Shown: piece by piece, positions 50,201 to 64,000 of the stretch
Layout of the letters: each line of letters starts with the position of its first letter
How positions within the stretch are numbered: the first letter of the stretch is position 1
NCBI RefSeq assembly: GCF_027744825.2
Contig: NC_071351.1
Location: 14,335,001 to 14,399,000 of the forward strand
Direction of reading: 5' to 3'
DNA length: 64,000 bases
From: Synchiropus splendidus
Taxonomy: Eukaryota; Chordata; Actinopteri; Syngnathiformes; Callionymidae
The notes under the pieces: model-generated
Databases searched by the model: none
What the model was told of the DNA's origin: nothing
What the model saw: the letters and a program-made list of their open reading frames with translations, nothing else
Program-made: the position numbers and the translations under genes

Positions 50201-53200
50201 ATCTGCTGCAGTTCATTGAGCTTGGTGCACCACGGCGATGGCACAGGGGCGTTACAGGGGTCCTTGCTTTCATAAATGGGTCTGAAGTCCGCTGCATTCT
50301 CCATGAATGCTTCCCTGGTAGACAAATTCAAGGCTCATTAAGAATTAAAATATGTCTCACAGTGAAGAATTCAAGTTCCTTTACTTGACTCCTTGCAATC
50401 CAGGGAGATCGCTTGCTCTACAAATCTCATCCCAGCTCTTTTCTTGGAGCCAGCTGGGGTCAGGGTTTGCAAGCGTGTTCTGCAGACCAACTCCTCCAGT
50501 CAGGAAAAACATGAAGTCGCCGTAGTCAATGCCTTTTTTTGCCCTGAATAAAAGTATTGGGTTAAGCTAAAACAGAATTCAAAAGACTGACGTAATGGAA
50601 ACGAGGGCTTACAGGAGCAGATTGCAGCAGAGGAGAAAGGAGAAAAGCAGTTTATCCTTCTCAAACAGAGAGCGGCAGACGTTGCTGTATAGGTTGTAGG
50701 TGAAGTAGTCGGTGAGGATCTGCAGTCTTTCTTCCAGATCATCAGACTTCTCACTGAGGCGGAATAAAAGTGTAAACTAGTGTTACACTGGCCCGGAGGA
50801 CACATGCGAACGCATAGCTGTCACCCAGTCCACATGAGGTCAGGGTAAAACTATAAACCTGATCATGTGAAGGAATTTCCCCACTGTGGGACAAATGAAG
50901 GAGATCGAATCTAATGTTGAAATGCAACCAAATTCCTTTGTGCTTTCCCATAAAATCATCACCGGTTCAACTCTACTTATTATTTATTTAGTTATTATTT
51001 TATTTATTTGTTTTTCCATTTTAAATATCATGAGCATTTATTGTCCATAAAAAATACATTTTAATAAATAGCATTTTAAAATATATTTTGATATAAAATG
51101 AAAATATGAAACAAATATTTGAGTTAAAATGCCTTTATATTGTATATAACATACTTTGTCCATGTTTCCTTTATGGTTTTTATGTAAATTAAGACATAAA
51201 ATGTGATTATTTTTGTGATTAGTCTTCTTATCATATTAAGGCCCATCGACCATTATTTTAATCTTAGCTTGACAGTCCTTCAGAACATGTATATAATGAA
51301 TAAGCAATGTAGCTATAGCATAGGAAAATCAATCAGTTAACTCAGTCCAAAAATGTGTATACGGCTCCAAGAGTGAAGTGCAAATATCAAAAGAAATATG
51401 CGTGAATTACCTGTCTCCGATTGACTTGATGTAGAGGTTGACAAACCAAGTGAGAGAATACTGGTACATGGGATCAATGTTGGTGAGGTCGGCAATGGTG
51501 AAGAACAGAATGGATGAGTGGTTGGCAACTGATCTGTAGCCCTCTCTTGACTCAGCAATCTTGATCTCAGTTTTCTCTGCGATCTAAGGACAAGAATCCT
51601 CTTTGTTATATGCTTATATCGCGGTTACATGTGTTGCGCCACTTGCCTGCTGTTTTTGGCTGATCTCATTGGACATGATCTTGGCAGAGTCCAAGATCTG
51701 AATGGCGCTCTCATCTTCAAGGATGTTGCCCTCTGACGACTGAAGTGTCATCAGAATCTTGTCCTCGATTTCCTTCAGCTGCCGTTTGTTTTCCGCCGAC
51801 TGCAAGATCAGAGCGTTTCTCTCCTCCTCCAGCTCTGGTCTGGCGTGACACAGGTGCTCAGCTGAACCGACAATGAAACCACACAACATTGGTGTTACCT
51901 TTCTTTTGCCACCACGATTCCCAGCAGCTGATCCTCCAAACCCTCTAGGGTGATCATGAAATTGAGCAAGGTGACTTTGGTCGCCAGTTCTGGTAGATAA
52001 TGGGGGTTCCTCAGCTTGGTTGTAATGTAAAAGCGGAAATTGAAGGAGTACTCAATCACATTCTCCCCCAGCCGGATACACTCAACACCACCTTGAGGAG
52101 GGAATAAAACCATTCACTTGAAAGTACAAGAGAATCAAACCCCGCCTGACATTGCCATCCCTACCTTGTTTAAAAGTTTGCTTGAGCAGTAGAGGTTCCA
52201 GTGAAGGGTCCAGCTCCTCACCGACGTTTTCCAACAGCAAGGGTGTTCCGAACTGAATGGCATTCTCCAGAGTTCTCATGTAGTCCCCGTCAGTCAGTTT
52301 GATCACATTCAAGTTGTTCTCCTTCTCTGAGTTCTTCACCCACTTGTTGGCCTGACCCTGAGGGTCAATCATCAGGGGCCTGGGGAGCAGAGAGGCAGTA
52401 TACGTCTGATGTGACAGAAGACAGTATAACAATGTACAAAAGGCACCCAGATGGCCTTGGTAATGACAACAGATTTTTCCTTAAATTGTGACTCTTGTAC
52501 ATCATGTTCAAGGAAACCCCTGTGTCATTTCCATGTTGAACTGTGCTCAGTGAAAGGGATCCTCACCATCTACGTGAATTGCTGACAACAACGCCATTGT
52601 CCACAGAGAAAGAATCACTGGGAAGACCAGCGATGTTCCAAGCTCGGATTTTGATGGGATCTCCTAAAGTCTTGCTGAGCGAGAAGTCATCTGATGATGG
52701 GATGTTCTTGGACTACATTTACAGAGGGAAATACAATTTTATCTTAAGCGTATAAGACAGATATCTTTGTAAAGAAAACATGCTTTTTACTTGGCACAAC
52801 TGAGTCCATGTCTTGGTGATGTCCTGTCTAAATCCAACAGTGAAGGCGCCTAGGTAGGAGATGACCCCAGCTGAGATCAGAACATCTCCAGTCAGGTTGT
52901 CATATGTGTTCTGTAGATCATCCGCTGCATTGGACCATCTAAGGACAACAGTTAAAGTCACTTACAGGTATTTGAACTATAATTTAAAGCCAGAAACTAG
53001 TCTGACCTGGTCTTCTCTCCACCCAGTCCACCAATGAGCTTCTCAGCTCTCTCCAACTTCCGGGCACACATCTCCACCTGTTGCTCCAGCTGTGCTTTCT
53101 CATCTGTTTTCTCCTGAAAGGTCTTCTCAAGAGCAGCCAGACGGTCCATGACCTCTTTCAGTTCTGCTCTTTTTTCATCCAGAACGGCCATGGTGGCAGC

Positions 53201-56200
53201 CAAGGACTCCTCAGCCTCTGCAAGCTTCTCTTTTTTAGGAGCCACAACCTGTTGGGAACACAAGTGGTAAATGAATGTAGATAAATGGAATTTAATAGAA
53301 AGAATGAAGGCAACAAAAAGAAAAATAAAGGTCACCTTTGCCACCCTGTCGTAAGACTCCATCGCTTTGATCCACTTGCAGAGTCCGGCAGCAGCAGAGG
53401 AGGCCTTAGCCACGATTGCAGGGTCGAAGTCTTCGTTATTGATAAACTCACTTCGGATCTTTTGCATCACAGCGACCTTATATTAAGAGATGAGCATGGT
53501 TTACCGCTTGACTATCTTAATGGAAACACATTGTTGTGACTCACCGGAATATTATCTTTGTCATACTCTTTAAGATCTCTCAGAAAGTTCATATCACCCA
53601 GCAACTTCTTGCTTGGACCCCAGTAGTCCATGATCTGGAATCCAAAGAATAAGCTCAGAACTAGACAGATATTCAAAGACATTTTTTTTCAGAAAGCAAC
53701 CTTCTTTCCTGGCGTGTTTGGATCAGCGATCCTGTCCGGTTTGATTTCCTTCATGACGCAGACAGCTGACATCACCAGCTTCACACCAGCAGGGGGGTTT
53801 TTCATGGACTTCACAATCGTGACATCAGAGGCCTAAACAAACACGTATTAATTACACTCAGAGTGGTTCGTCCAGTTGTTTTAACAGGTGCTTACAGTCA
53901 CTGTGTTTAGGGCGCCAAGAGCAGCCTCCAAAACCGGGATGGCCTCAGCCAAGTCGCTCTCACATTCATCCTTCAGCGCCTGAGCACCTGCGGCCTTCAA
54001 AGTCGCCGCTTCTTCATCCACCCGCACCACTTTGCTTTTAGCTTCCACCTCCACAGACTCCACTTCAATCACCTGGGACAATTATCGTTGATGAAAGTTG
54101 GTCTGATCGACTGTGGCAACCCTCAAAGTGAAAAGGCTGCAACGATGCAACTACCTTCATCATGTTCGTGTTTTCAATTTTGGCCTGCTCCAGTTTCGGC
54201 TGCAAATCAATCAGCTCTTTTTTCATCTCCCCAACCTGGACACACAGAGTTACAACAAACATTCTGTAGCAAAACCTCCTCCAGTCATTTTACGAAACAA
54301 TGTTACCTGAGATTCCGCAAAGGCAAGCTTGTCCAGACCATTGGTGTACCGTTGCTTGGCTTTCAAAACATTGTCCCTTTGCTGAGTGAGCAGCTGACGA
54401 AAAGCTGCGATCAGCTCCAGATAGGATGTCGGTGTCACGTAATTATGTCGCCCTAGATCAGTCAGGAACCTGCAATGGAAGTTTTAATAAAAGCAGAACT
54501 AAAGCTTCAAGCTCAAAAGACAGTCTTACTTGGTTGAAAGGTCTTTTGCAGTGGTGTGGAATGTTTTGCAGATTGCCACAACATCCTGTCTCTCCCTGTC
54601 ATTCATTTCTAGAGACTCCAAGAAAGAATTAGCGACACGCTCGAGAGCTTCTTCAGGCCAGGGCTGTTGACATAGACATATGTATCAACTCATGAAGGAC
54701 CACTAAATCACAGGTGTCAAACTCTAGTCCTGGGGTCCAAATCGGGACCAACTTTTAAAGATGACTGATCGACATTTTGTTTGGCCTGTAACTTGGACTG
54801 AGTTTGAAACCCTTGCTCTCACCCTTGGCCTTTACCTGGAACCAGTCGATGGTACAGCAGTTAATGAGGGAGGGGAACTGTCTCAAGCGATTTCGGAAAG
54901 CATCTCCAATTGGACTGAAGGCCACAATGATGTGCAGGTTTGCTCTGCAGCGTGACACATAGTAGGCAAAGAGACTCAAAGGACTCAACTCCAGATTCTT
55001 GTTCCCTGCTTGGGCTAAAGGACGTACTGTCTGGAAGGAAGAGATCAAGTCAGATGACTTTCCATGATTGATGCACATCGATTGCGCTCCATATCATTGA
55101 AAAGTTCTTCTTGACAGTGCAAGTAAATCATCAATTTTTATGAAGTGGATTCAGACATTTTGCCTCTCTTCAGCAGTGTCACAGTGAACCACTTACATCA
55201 GCTTAGCTCCACACAGCTCAACCATAAAATACAACAAAATAAGTACAATATAAATTCTTTAAAAATATATAAAAGCTCACCTCCATGATTTCCTGTTTTT
55301 CGTCCACAGCAAACAGATTGGGCACTTCTCCGGTGTTCAAAACACTGTCCACATCTTCCAGAAAAGCCTCGTCCTTAATCTGAGCATCAGTTAGCAAGAA
55401 CACTGTTTTCTGACCTTTCACCCCAGCGTTTTTCAGCAGCATCTGTCACCATCAAGATCAACATAAATCCAATTATTTCTGCGGTCCTGTAAAGTCCACA
55501 AATTCTGACCTTAACATCGTCTCTCCACTCCTGCATCCCGTAGCTCTTTGAGATTTGAGGCTGGAAAATGTTCATGTGGGCCATGAACCCGGCCAAACGG
55601 GTGATGGACTGGCGTCCGCTGCCTCCTACTCCCACAAGAAGAGCATTGCCTCCAGGTTGCTTTAGCACACGGCTGATGCGTGAGAGATGCTCCAGCACAT
55701 AGCTACCAATCAAATTAATGTTTTACTACATTGATTTATGCTTATTTAAATAACATTGCGATGGCAGAATGACTCCAGCATTACCGGAATATCACTAGAC
55801 TCATCCGATTTCGTTGGGTTTGGTTGAATTCCTCAAGACAACCTTCCACAATCTCAGCAAAACTGTCCATGGAAGGAATCTCCATATACAAGCGTGCGTC
55901 GTCCTCAAGGTCAGGTTCCATGTAGTCACCGAACAGCAGACTGAGCAAGTCCTGCTCCACCAACTAAGACACATCTCACTCAGTTTTTAAACTAAACTCG
56001 CTGGAAATACATGACTTACTTTGTTTCCTTGTTTCAGGTGTTCGAACACTTGGTCAAATGACTCTTTGAAATGATCCTTCAGGATGCCTTGGATCAGCTC
56101 GTAGAGCCATGCTCGATCTTGGTCGTCCACGAGGCGGTCGTAATACACTCTGAAGACCTCGTGGACAAACAGCCGTATCATAGTGCGTTTGTTCTCCAGT

Positions 56201-59200
56201 GACTGCTTCTTCAAGAGTAAACAGCCTTGGATGACACGAGAGAAGTCTCTGAGGTTGAAAGTGTAGTGGGACTTTGCTGGAGTGGGAAGCAAGTTCTCCA
56301 TCGCCTTCTTGTACACCTGTGGATGTCCAAGTGATTCAAATTTGGAAGCAGCAACAGGATCAAGAGGACTTACCTCCATGGTGGCCGTCACTATTTGGTT
56401 GCCCACGGTGAAATACTCAGGAGGGAATGCGTTATTTTTGAGATAGAAGGCCACTATGTTTGAAAAGATGCGAACCATTGTGTCATCACTGAAGGCGTTG
56501 ATACTGACAATGTTGAAGTGACGCAGGAATCGAGATGTTACAGCGTTTCGTCCTCCACCAGGGGGACCCATAGCTGAGATGAGCTGGAGGTCCACCAGGG
56601 TGATTCTGGAGGTGTCCTTCAGGTCATACCTATCAGGACAAGTATTTTATGTCTCTAGCTTTTCTATCATTTCTAGTAGGTTCATACCAGTTCCCATGGT
56701 CTATAAACTGTCGTAGCAGCTCCACAGGAGGCTGAGCTCCAAACTGCTCCAGAGCAGGCATGCTCATATCATCCACAAAGATGACACACTTCTTTCCCAT
56801 TGGGGGACCAAAGACCCCCTTCCTTCTCTTATCCAACCAGGACATCATGATATTCTAAAGCATTCAACAAGAACTGTCAAGACAATTGATGGATTTACCC
56901 ATAAAACTATCACCTCACCTGTGTTTGGTTCGCATTTGTGCGTGCTGAAAAATTGATGAAAAAGGGTATGTAAAGCTCTCTATCCAGATTGTTCATCAAC
57001 TTTTCCTTCACGTAGACTGACTTTCCAGTTCCAGTCGGACCCACAAAAAGAATGGGCCTTTAAAGAAGCCAAGAAAAAGATGATTTAGAAATCGCCTTGA
57101 GAAAAGTCTGGACATTAATGAGGATCTACCTACACTGCATATGTGAGACAAAGATCCATCAGGTAGGTGTAACGGACTGTGTCAATTGTCGGGACAATTA
57201 TGTCCTGCACTTTTGTGTTCTTGTCCCCCAGTTCGATGTCCTGGATGGCTTCATTCCAGTGAACCCACCTGCCTCTTCCTTTAAACTGAACAACGTACAA
57301 TGAGGCTCTGCTTAGAGAGAAACCAATACAATGCTGCTGTACCTCGTAGCTGTAGTCGTACGCCATGCCTTTGTCGTCAAAGGGACATTCCCATTTCCCC
57401 AAAGTGTCTGGGATTGGAAGCTCTTCCGACTTTCCTGTCAGCATCACCTTCACAAAGTCACTGAACTTCTCCCTGCTGCTTGTATCACAGCTGCCACCGA
57501 CAGACCACACCAGGGAGAATGCGAAGGCTGCCTGTGATTTCAAAAACACAGTCAACAGAGGCAACCACAAAATATATGAGAACATTTCTGTGCCATTACC
57601 ATGATCCAAACACGCAGAGTTTTTTCATCTGGCTCCGTCTTAACTGGCTCTGTGAGCAGCATCTCAAACAAGCGGCACAAGGACACTGCTGTATTACTGG
57701 GGCTGGTTGGAACCACCTCCTAAACACAACAAAAAAAAAATGAAATACAACATATCACTGTTGACTATTGATGTGGATTCACCAGCATGTACTTACTCTG
57801 CAGTTTTTATTCAACATCCGAATGGATGGTGGCAGTAACCAGTGAAACAGATCCATCATCAGCGTGGTGCACTCTGGCTCTTGGAAGGTTTCAGGGAGGG
57901 TGTTCATCCAGGAGATGACCAACGGCTCCCAGCCTAGCTGAGACGGTTCCATGTAGATCATACCACACCGGCTGACTGTGGCAGGCTAGATGGAAAAGGC
58001 AGTGGTCAAATTGTGTTCACTTGTTTAAGGCAGTTTAAAAGGATCATTTACCGAGGCCTGTGAGAGATCCATAGCTTCAAATATAAGACTCATCTGATTG
58101 GACATTTGGATGATCTCTCCACTCATCAAGCATAACTGTGGAGGCAAGACTCATTCATCACTGATACTTAAATTCAGAATGCATTTAGTCTGGCTACCTT
58201 TTTGTTGTCATCCAGCACAGTGTTCATGCTCTCGATCCATAAAGTGTCAATGGGACCGTCAAACACCACCCATTTACGCTCCGGCGTCTCAGCTGATGCA
58301 AACTCACGGAAGGTGTTGGCCACGATCCCATCTGTCCACTGCGAACATGAATATTCATATTGTTTTCTCGTTTATTTCTCAAGTCAGATTTGACCCACCT
58401 CATGGGACACCAGATCAAACTGTCCAAAAAGCTGCCCCATGGTAATGGACTTTGGATTCAAAGTTCTGTAGATGACCTTCTCTTCCTCGCCGTATCCTTT
58501 TTTATTCATATATGTTAAGGTGTCAGCAAGAACTTGCAGCACTTTAGTCTTCCCAGCGAAGGGTTCTCCAACCAGCATAAACCTGGTATTCCAAAATATA
58601 TATATATTTGACTACATGAAAAGAAAATATTTGCATTACAGAACAGCAAATTCCATTATCAACATAATGTTCCTGACAGATAATCTCATAACATCCATAG
58701 CTGAGACATAATAATGAGACAAAGCATCACTAACCCATGTCTGACGATCATCATTTCATAGGTCTGAATCATCTTCTGTATGAAGACCTCCGTTGCCTGG
58801 ACATTGTGTTCTTTACAGCATTTTTCAGCGGCCTCCAAAAACAACTGTGAAAAACAAGACATTAGCCGCGACTCTATTATACTTCATTATTATTTATGAC
58901 TTTCTATCTGACCCTGTAGTCTGCCACTGGGAGTGTGATTCCAGGAAACAAATCACTTGTAATTCCATTAAACAGTGGGATATCGTGCGAAAGGAACTTG
59001 GGCTCATTAACATCCTTAATGGACCTCAAGAGCTGGTAGTTGAGAGAAGGAAAAAAGATCAATAACAAATGAACCCATCCTAGGCATATGTGAGTAATCC
59101 TGAGTACCAATATGTCTTCGTTCTCATCAGGGAAACTGAGCTTCAGGTTTCCGGCGGCCACAAGAACAGCTTTCACGGCCCGCATGCCGTAGTCGTAGTG

Positions 59201-62200
59201 GAACTGGGACGACAGCTGCTCAGAACAAAGCCTGTATGTCATCACGATCTTGACAGAGAGAGGCTTGGCGTTTAAGAAGCCGTACGAATACAGTGAGATC
59301 TCTGCGATCAATGCATAGTTAGGAACCATCATGGCGACAGTTCGGAACAGAACCTAAGGAGCGCAAAAGTATTTCAATAAAAATGTAAAAATAAAGACAA
59401 TTTTATTCATTTTAATTTTACCTTAAGATTGTCAGGAAGCTCTGATCGTCCTGCGTAGCCTGGATTCATCGTGATTGACACAAAACAGTTGGGGTTAAGC
59501 TTTAACATGGTGCCCTCAAAGTCAAACTGCTTCAGCTTCAGCTCAATGGCTCTCTGGATGCAGAGGACCTGCTGCGCCACCACAGACAACACCTCAAGCT
59601 CGATGCGATTGAATTCATCAAAGCAGGCCCAGGCGCCAGATGAAGCCAGGCCTTTGAAGAACTGGAATGACGGTGGCAAGCTCAGTGTGACAGTGAGACA
59701 CAAGTGCAGAGAATTCTGACCATCATACTTTGCCCATTGCCAGGTAATCCAACCCATCGGAGCAGTTGAAGACCACACACTGCACAGCCAGGGCTTTGGC
59801 AAGGTCCTTGGTGGTTTCAGTCTTTCCAGTTCCAGCAGGACCCTCAGGAGCCCCCCCTAAATTCAGGTAAAACGCCCCAATCTTTAACAGAAACAATGGT
59901 TTTTAATGTTAATTACCATGTGTTTTTTTAGGATTATCTTTCTGCGTTACCAGTGTTCTGTAGCATCTGTCCGTCAGTGGGGTGATGACCAAGCGTGGGG
60001 AGTTCCCCAGGTACTCATAGGCGTACTTCACGTCACAGTTAATGATGCGGACACGGACGTTATCGGTGGCCCAGTAATATCGGAGCTGTGCGAGCCACTG
60101 GAAGTCTGATTCTTTGGAAACACCTGATAAAAAAATGATTAGCGTCCCACCTGGCAGCACCTTTCAATCAGAACACACCTTTCTCAATGAGCTCCATGAC
60201 AACGTCCCTGGCGTGAACGTCAATGGTGACCAGAGCTCCAAGAGTGGTTCGTGTTTGCTTGGCCAGTTTCCCTCTCACCAGTTCCACAATGTCATTCAGT
60301 TGGCTCTGAAGCTCATCATAGTAATTCTCTAAACCCTGGAGAGGGAAAATAGAAAACGGACTTATGCTTTCACAGTGGTCACAAATGAGAGAAATCACCT
60401 CGACAGATAAAGTTATAGCTGCCATTGCTTTAGATTTTTCATAAATTCCTCGGGGGGAAAAACTTACCCCAGGGCCAGATCTGATGGCTTCATGGACTTC
60501 CAACGTCCAGAAGATCTGAGAGGTGCAGAGAACCACCTGCCCAGGCCACTCTTTCACCCACTGGCTTCTTTTAGTCTCAGCATAGGCCTGCAAAATACAC
60601 GTCTAGATGATTGCACATGATGATGGAGGGCAGACACTTTATCCCAAAAGATTTCTTGTTAAATAAGGTGAAGGAGTGACCAGAATGTAACAAAATAAGA
60701 AAAAACTAATAGGGTAAATTTGGAAAAATAAATTCCTCATTTAAGGCAGCATTTATTTAAAAATTATGGGAATATAACTGACCCATTTTTAAGATGATAA
60801 ACCCTTTAATAAGTTATGGAGGAGAATTTGCAGTGGCTCAAACAGCCTATGATAATGTCTTTCCTTATCAGGTTAAGTTAGGTTTACAATATAATTCGAC
60901 ATGATCATTCTCCCAAAAATGAGACCAATTAGACCCATATTGAACAGCTCTTGAACTGGACAGACGGAGGTTGAGGATGAGGACATGATCTCACCAGTCT
61001 GGAACGCGCGATGACATCTCTGACGCTGCGCAGCATCAAGTCTTCCACCTGCACCAGCCACTTCTCCACGGCTCCCTTGGCTTCAGCTGTCGATATGAGG
61101 TCGATCAACGCCACACGCTCTCCCTCACTGCTATACATGGCCTGGAATTCCACAGGAATTCATTTGGGACTTTCACATGCGAATCCTACACTACAAAAGC
61201 CTCTTGAACGTAAAGGTCGCACCTGGATGTCCAGATTTGGAAGGAAATCCAGTTTGGAAATACCCTCAAAGCACTTTTTAAGATGGGGCTGTACTCGCAA
61301 AGGATCCTTGGTCTCGGACAGGATTTCCAACATCTCATCATTGGACAGGAAGAAGAACCTGTAAGTGGAAAAACAAAACTGGAATTAAAAGAAATCATTC
61401 CAACAGCTATCACCATAATCTGGTTACCTTGGGAAAAAGAGACGCTTCTTCTCCAGATAGGCATTTAGCCCTTTCATTATAGTGTCCAAATGTTCATTGG
61501 ATTGTTGCAGTTTTTCCAACAAACCAGGCATTGACGTTGCCGGTAGAATCTACAGGAACCAAGAGCCAGTATTTTAGCGCAAACTGTGATTCTTTTCCAA
61601 TTCATTTTCATTTGTCTGAAAACAACCTTTGAGTCTTTGACACAGTGCTTCATGACCTCCCTCCAGTTCTTGTCCACAATTTGAAAGAGACTTCCCTCCT
61701 CTGGAATCTGCTGCATGATGTCCTGAGAGGAGAAGATGGGCTCCAGGTAGAGCCAGGAAGCTTGTACCTTCAGCCACTCATCTATCGTCTCTTGTATGTG
61801 AAGCAGACGTGCCTCCCATTCCTGACAAAGAGGTATTATTCACTCCAAATCTGGATCACAGTTCAAGCTTTATTTGGTTTTAGCTAACCCGGATCTCCGT
61901 CTCAAAAGGCTTGATGAAGGGAGAGCTCCTCATGGTTTGAGTCTTCACAATCTGGTCATCCAGCATGGTCTGGATCTCATCCACTGCGGTCAGGATTGAC
62001 ACTCCTGTCTCTCTGTAGAGTTGATGGTTGAAGGATATATTGTTCCAGATGGTGAGCATGGTTTGCATGGCCTTCTCCAGTGAGAATTCCTGCGGGGGAA
62101 AAAAATACATGAAATCAAAAATGAGCCTCAGAACAGTGACTGATGAATTGTCCTCACTTTAGTTGCAGCAGCACTGATGGACTCGAGCGGTTCTAAGTGG

Positions 62201-64000
62201 ATTGTCAGATTGTTTGCTAGCACTGAGCGAAGCGTGGTGCTTTCATTCGGCGTCAGGTCAAAGCCCACAATTTCAGACATTTTTTCCCAGTGACGTGGTC
62301 TCAACCCTTGATTGCACAGCACGCACACAATCGGGATATATTCCTGTCAGAACAGACCAAATCATTAGAGGCAGGCCCATAAATAAATATCATTATTAAT
62401 AGGCAAAAAGAATACCCTAAATTCTTTAATCTGATTCATAACATTGGTGCACAACTGCATCGTGGGACTCAGCTGTTTGCTTGGATCTTCATCCGGTCTC
62501 CGTCTAGCCATCTTCTTTTCCGTCTCTTCGTCAGGTTTGAAAGGCTTCTGTTGGAAAAACTTCATCATCTTGAACATCTCCCTGAAGCATTCGTCCACTT
62601 TTCCCGCCATTTTTTCGCCGTCCAGGTCGTCAAAGGACCCGTCCATCCATCTACATGAAAAATAAGAGTCATGAGACATTTTTTTTTTTACCATAAATTA
62701 CCAGGATTTGTGGAATACTTTTGCTCCAAACACTGCCAGTTGAGGACAAATTTAAACAGATTGTTGTATGGCTCAATCGTCTCCTGGATGACTTGAGCTT
62801 CGGGATATTCAGTTTCTTCAAATTCAAAGAATTTCTCCTCCTTATTTATGAAGATAATCTCATCCTCGGCTTCCTGAACAAGTTTCTTGAAAGTTCGGAC
62901 TTCTGCCATGTACTGTGAAAACATAAAGAACATAAAATTACAGCAAACTAGTGCAGTCCGAACCAGGGAAAAAGTTACTTAAAAAAAACAGAGGTACCTG
63001 TTCCATCATATGAAGCTCGCAGTAATAAGGCAAAATCTCTATACTCTTCCCCAACTTTTCCAAATGTTCCACTAATTTCGTTCGTCTTTCTAGTAGTGAC
63101 TTCTGTTCCTTATCTTTCGACTTTTGGACGAGCTGAAAAAATTGGAAAACAATGCAGTTGTGAGGGAACCTGTTGTGAAATACATGAACCTTTTCGCTTA
63201 CCTCCACATTGTTGTCAAATATATCCATCATTTTCTGCAGCCAGAGGAAGACTGTGGTGTTCAATTCAGGGTCGTCTTTATCCATGACGTGGAAATCCAG
63301 GAGGTAGATGAGACGGTATGAAGCATCCTGCCAAAACATGGTTATATTTAGAGGTTATACACAGCCGGACGATCTCCACTGTCATATGACATTTATTACC
63401 GTTATAGTTTCCTTCAACCGAGGAATGGTTTTTGTTTTAGTAAACTCTATGTACTCCAACATCTGAGTGATTTCCTCAGTCGTTTCTGGAACCATCAGCG
63501 CCGTGTCTTTGATGGTTTCAAAGTCAGAGCAGATCCTTGCAAACAAATAATAAATCAATTAAATACAGTCGGGTTTTACTCGCTCAGTAACTGAACTAAC
63601 TGTAAATTCTGATCCCGGAGATCATCCATCATTTTATTCAGAAGGACCTGAGCAAAGTGTTTCGCTTTATTGACCAGCCCCTGTTTGAGCTCCTCACAGT
63701 CCAGATGGACCATGGCGAAGTTGACTTTATCGGACAGGTTCAGGATTTCTATGGTCAGGTTGCTGAACTCTTCCACTTTCTGCAAAGTACGCACACAATA
63801 TCAGGCAGCCAGTCGACGGACACGACAAGCTAAAAACAGATGTGATACCTCGATGTATTGGTCGAAAGAGTGATTCCCTTTGATGAACTTTTCCACTCTG
63901 GCTTTTGCAGTTCCGTCGACCAACCAGCTGTAATTGTTGACTGCAGATAAAAAAATAAAATACAAATACATTCAGGTTTGTTTGTGTGGCTCAGATTTTT
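47204..64000 (-). CDS. dnah12: Axonemal dynein heavy chain 12, tandem copy B; 5' part beyond window
   Basis: Second dnah12 gene, collinear with copy A exon by exon. It ends at the stop codon 47204-47206 ([12 protein letters not shown]). Rightwards, against transcription, it carries the C-terminal domain (47.2-49.6 kb), AAA6 (49.7-50.5), AAA5 (51.4-53.0), stalk and microtubule-binding domain (53.0-54.45), AAA4 Walker [10 protein letters not shown] (about 55610-55640), AAA3 GPTGTGKS (about 57017-57042), AAA2 GEPFAGKT (about 58547-58570), AAA1 GPAGTGKTE (59817-59843) and linker exons to the window edge. The last exon visible corresponds to copy A at about 40.2 kb, so the N-terminal tail lies to the right of the window. 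No stop or frameshift was seen in the exons read; all catalytic motifs are intact, so it is probably functional. Because this copy precedes asb14 in transcriptional order, as I recall for mammals, it may occupy the ancestral position. Confidence 0.87.
53000..54450 (-). other. dnah12: Copy B: stalk coiled coil and microtubule-binding domain
   Basis: CC2 exon (53005-53255) has [18 protein letters not shown]. The tip (about 53340-53835) has [16 protein letters not shown] and [17 protein letters not shown]1 exons (53897-54450) have [20 protein letters not shown]. The tip and CC2 are near copies of copy A; CC1 differs by several substitutions per exon and has unrelated introns. Confidence 0.85.
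55290..55710 (-). other. dnah12: Copy B: AAA4 module
   Basis: Walker [10 protein letters not shown] with Arg in place of Lys, as in copy A, and [18 protein letters not shown]. Exons are near-identical to copy A, but the intron between them (about 55443-55510) is unrelated to the copy A intron. Confidence 0.85.
55987..57060 (-). other. dnah12: Copy B: AAA3 module
   Basis: Walker A GPTGTGKS at about 57017-57042 in a diverged exon, then Walker [11 protein letters not shown] (about 56759-56788) and [18 protein letters not shown] in a block 99% identical to copy A. The boundary of identity, at about 56856, falls at an exon/intron junction inside the module. Confidence 0.87.
58190..58585 (-). other. 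dnah12: Copy B: AAA2 module
   Basis: [18 protein letters not shown] then [18 protein letters not shown]. The same residues are conserved as in copy A, but many synonymous and some replacement differences separate the copies. Flanking introns do not align. Confidence 0.86.
59070..60160 (-). other. dnah12: Copy B: AAA1 main ATPase module
   Basis: Walker [11 protein letters not shown] (59817-59843), CFDEFNRIE and [15 protein letters not shown] are all intact. Only a handful of differences from copy A are seen, including a clustered change near 59520-59540 (LKQFDF in B, LDYFDF in A). Confidence 0.88.
60990..64000 (-). other. dnah12: Copy B: linker region, right-truncated
   Basis: Linker exons with WFPxx-type helices and QMLMxx-free dynein stretches such as [32 protein letters not shown] and [17 protein letters not shown] sequence. 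Similarity to copy A is moderate except for short patches. The window ends inside or just past an exon ending near 63940. Confidence 0.72.

Overview
The window looks like nuclear DNA from a teleost fish with a compact, intron-rich genome. Genes are split by short GT-AG introns of mostly 70-200 bp. Protein families are vertebrate (AMIGO, TASOR, ASB14, axonemal dynein heavy chain), and spacers carry TA/CA microsatellites and short inverted-repeat transposon remnants. The species cannot be named from sequence alone.

Layout. 1-1179 (+) is the 3' part of a single-exon AMIGO-family adhesion gene, followed by its poly(A) signals. About 1.3-14.2 kb is a gene desert with two MITE-like elements (a hAT-like one at 10.73-11.08 kb and a pogo/Tigger-like one at 11.62-12.28 kb embedded in TA repeats), several short palindromes and one promoter-like cluster. 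14.31-23.94 kb (-) is tasor (FAM208A), a HUSH silencing-complex subunit. 24.56-42.88 kb (-) is a seemingly complete dnah12 gene, called copy A here. 43.83-46.23 kb (-) is asb14, an ankyrin-repeat/SOCS-box gene. 47.20-64.00 kb (-) is a second dnah12 gene, copy B, complete at its C-terminal end and running off the right edge at its 5' end. tasor, copy A, asb14 and copy B are all read leftwards, so the transcriptional order is copy B, asb14, copy A, tasor.

The main discovery is the relation of the two dnah12 copies. They align collinearly over the shared range, but similarity is a mosaic. Blocks of about 97-99.6% identity that run straight through introns alternate abruptly with blocks where exons are only roughly 75-88% alike and introns are unrelated. 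This is the signature of repeated recent gene conversion between tandem paralogues. Homogenised blocks cover the AAA1 ATPase, the 3' part of AAA3 and its junction to AAA4, the microtubule-binding domain with stalk CC2, most of AAA5, and parts of AAA6 and the C-terminal domain. Most of the linker, AAA2, the start of AAA3 and stalk CC1 have drifted. The genes form a ciliary-motor cluster next to a ubiquitin-ligase adaptor and a chromatin silencer; no operon-like cooperation is implied.
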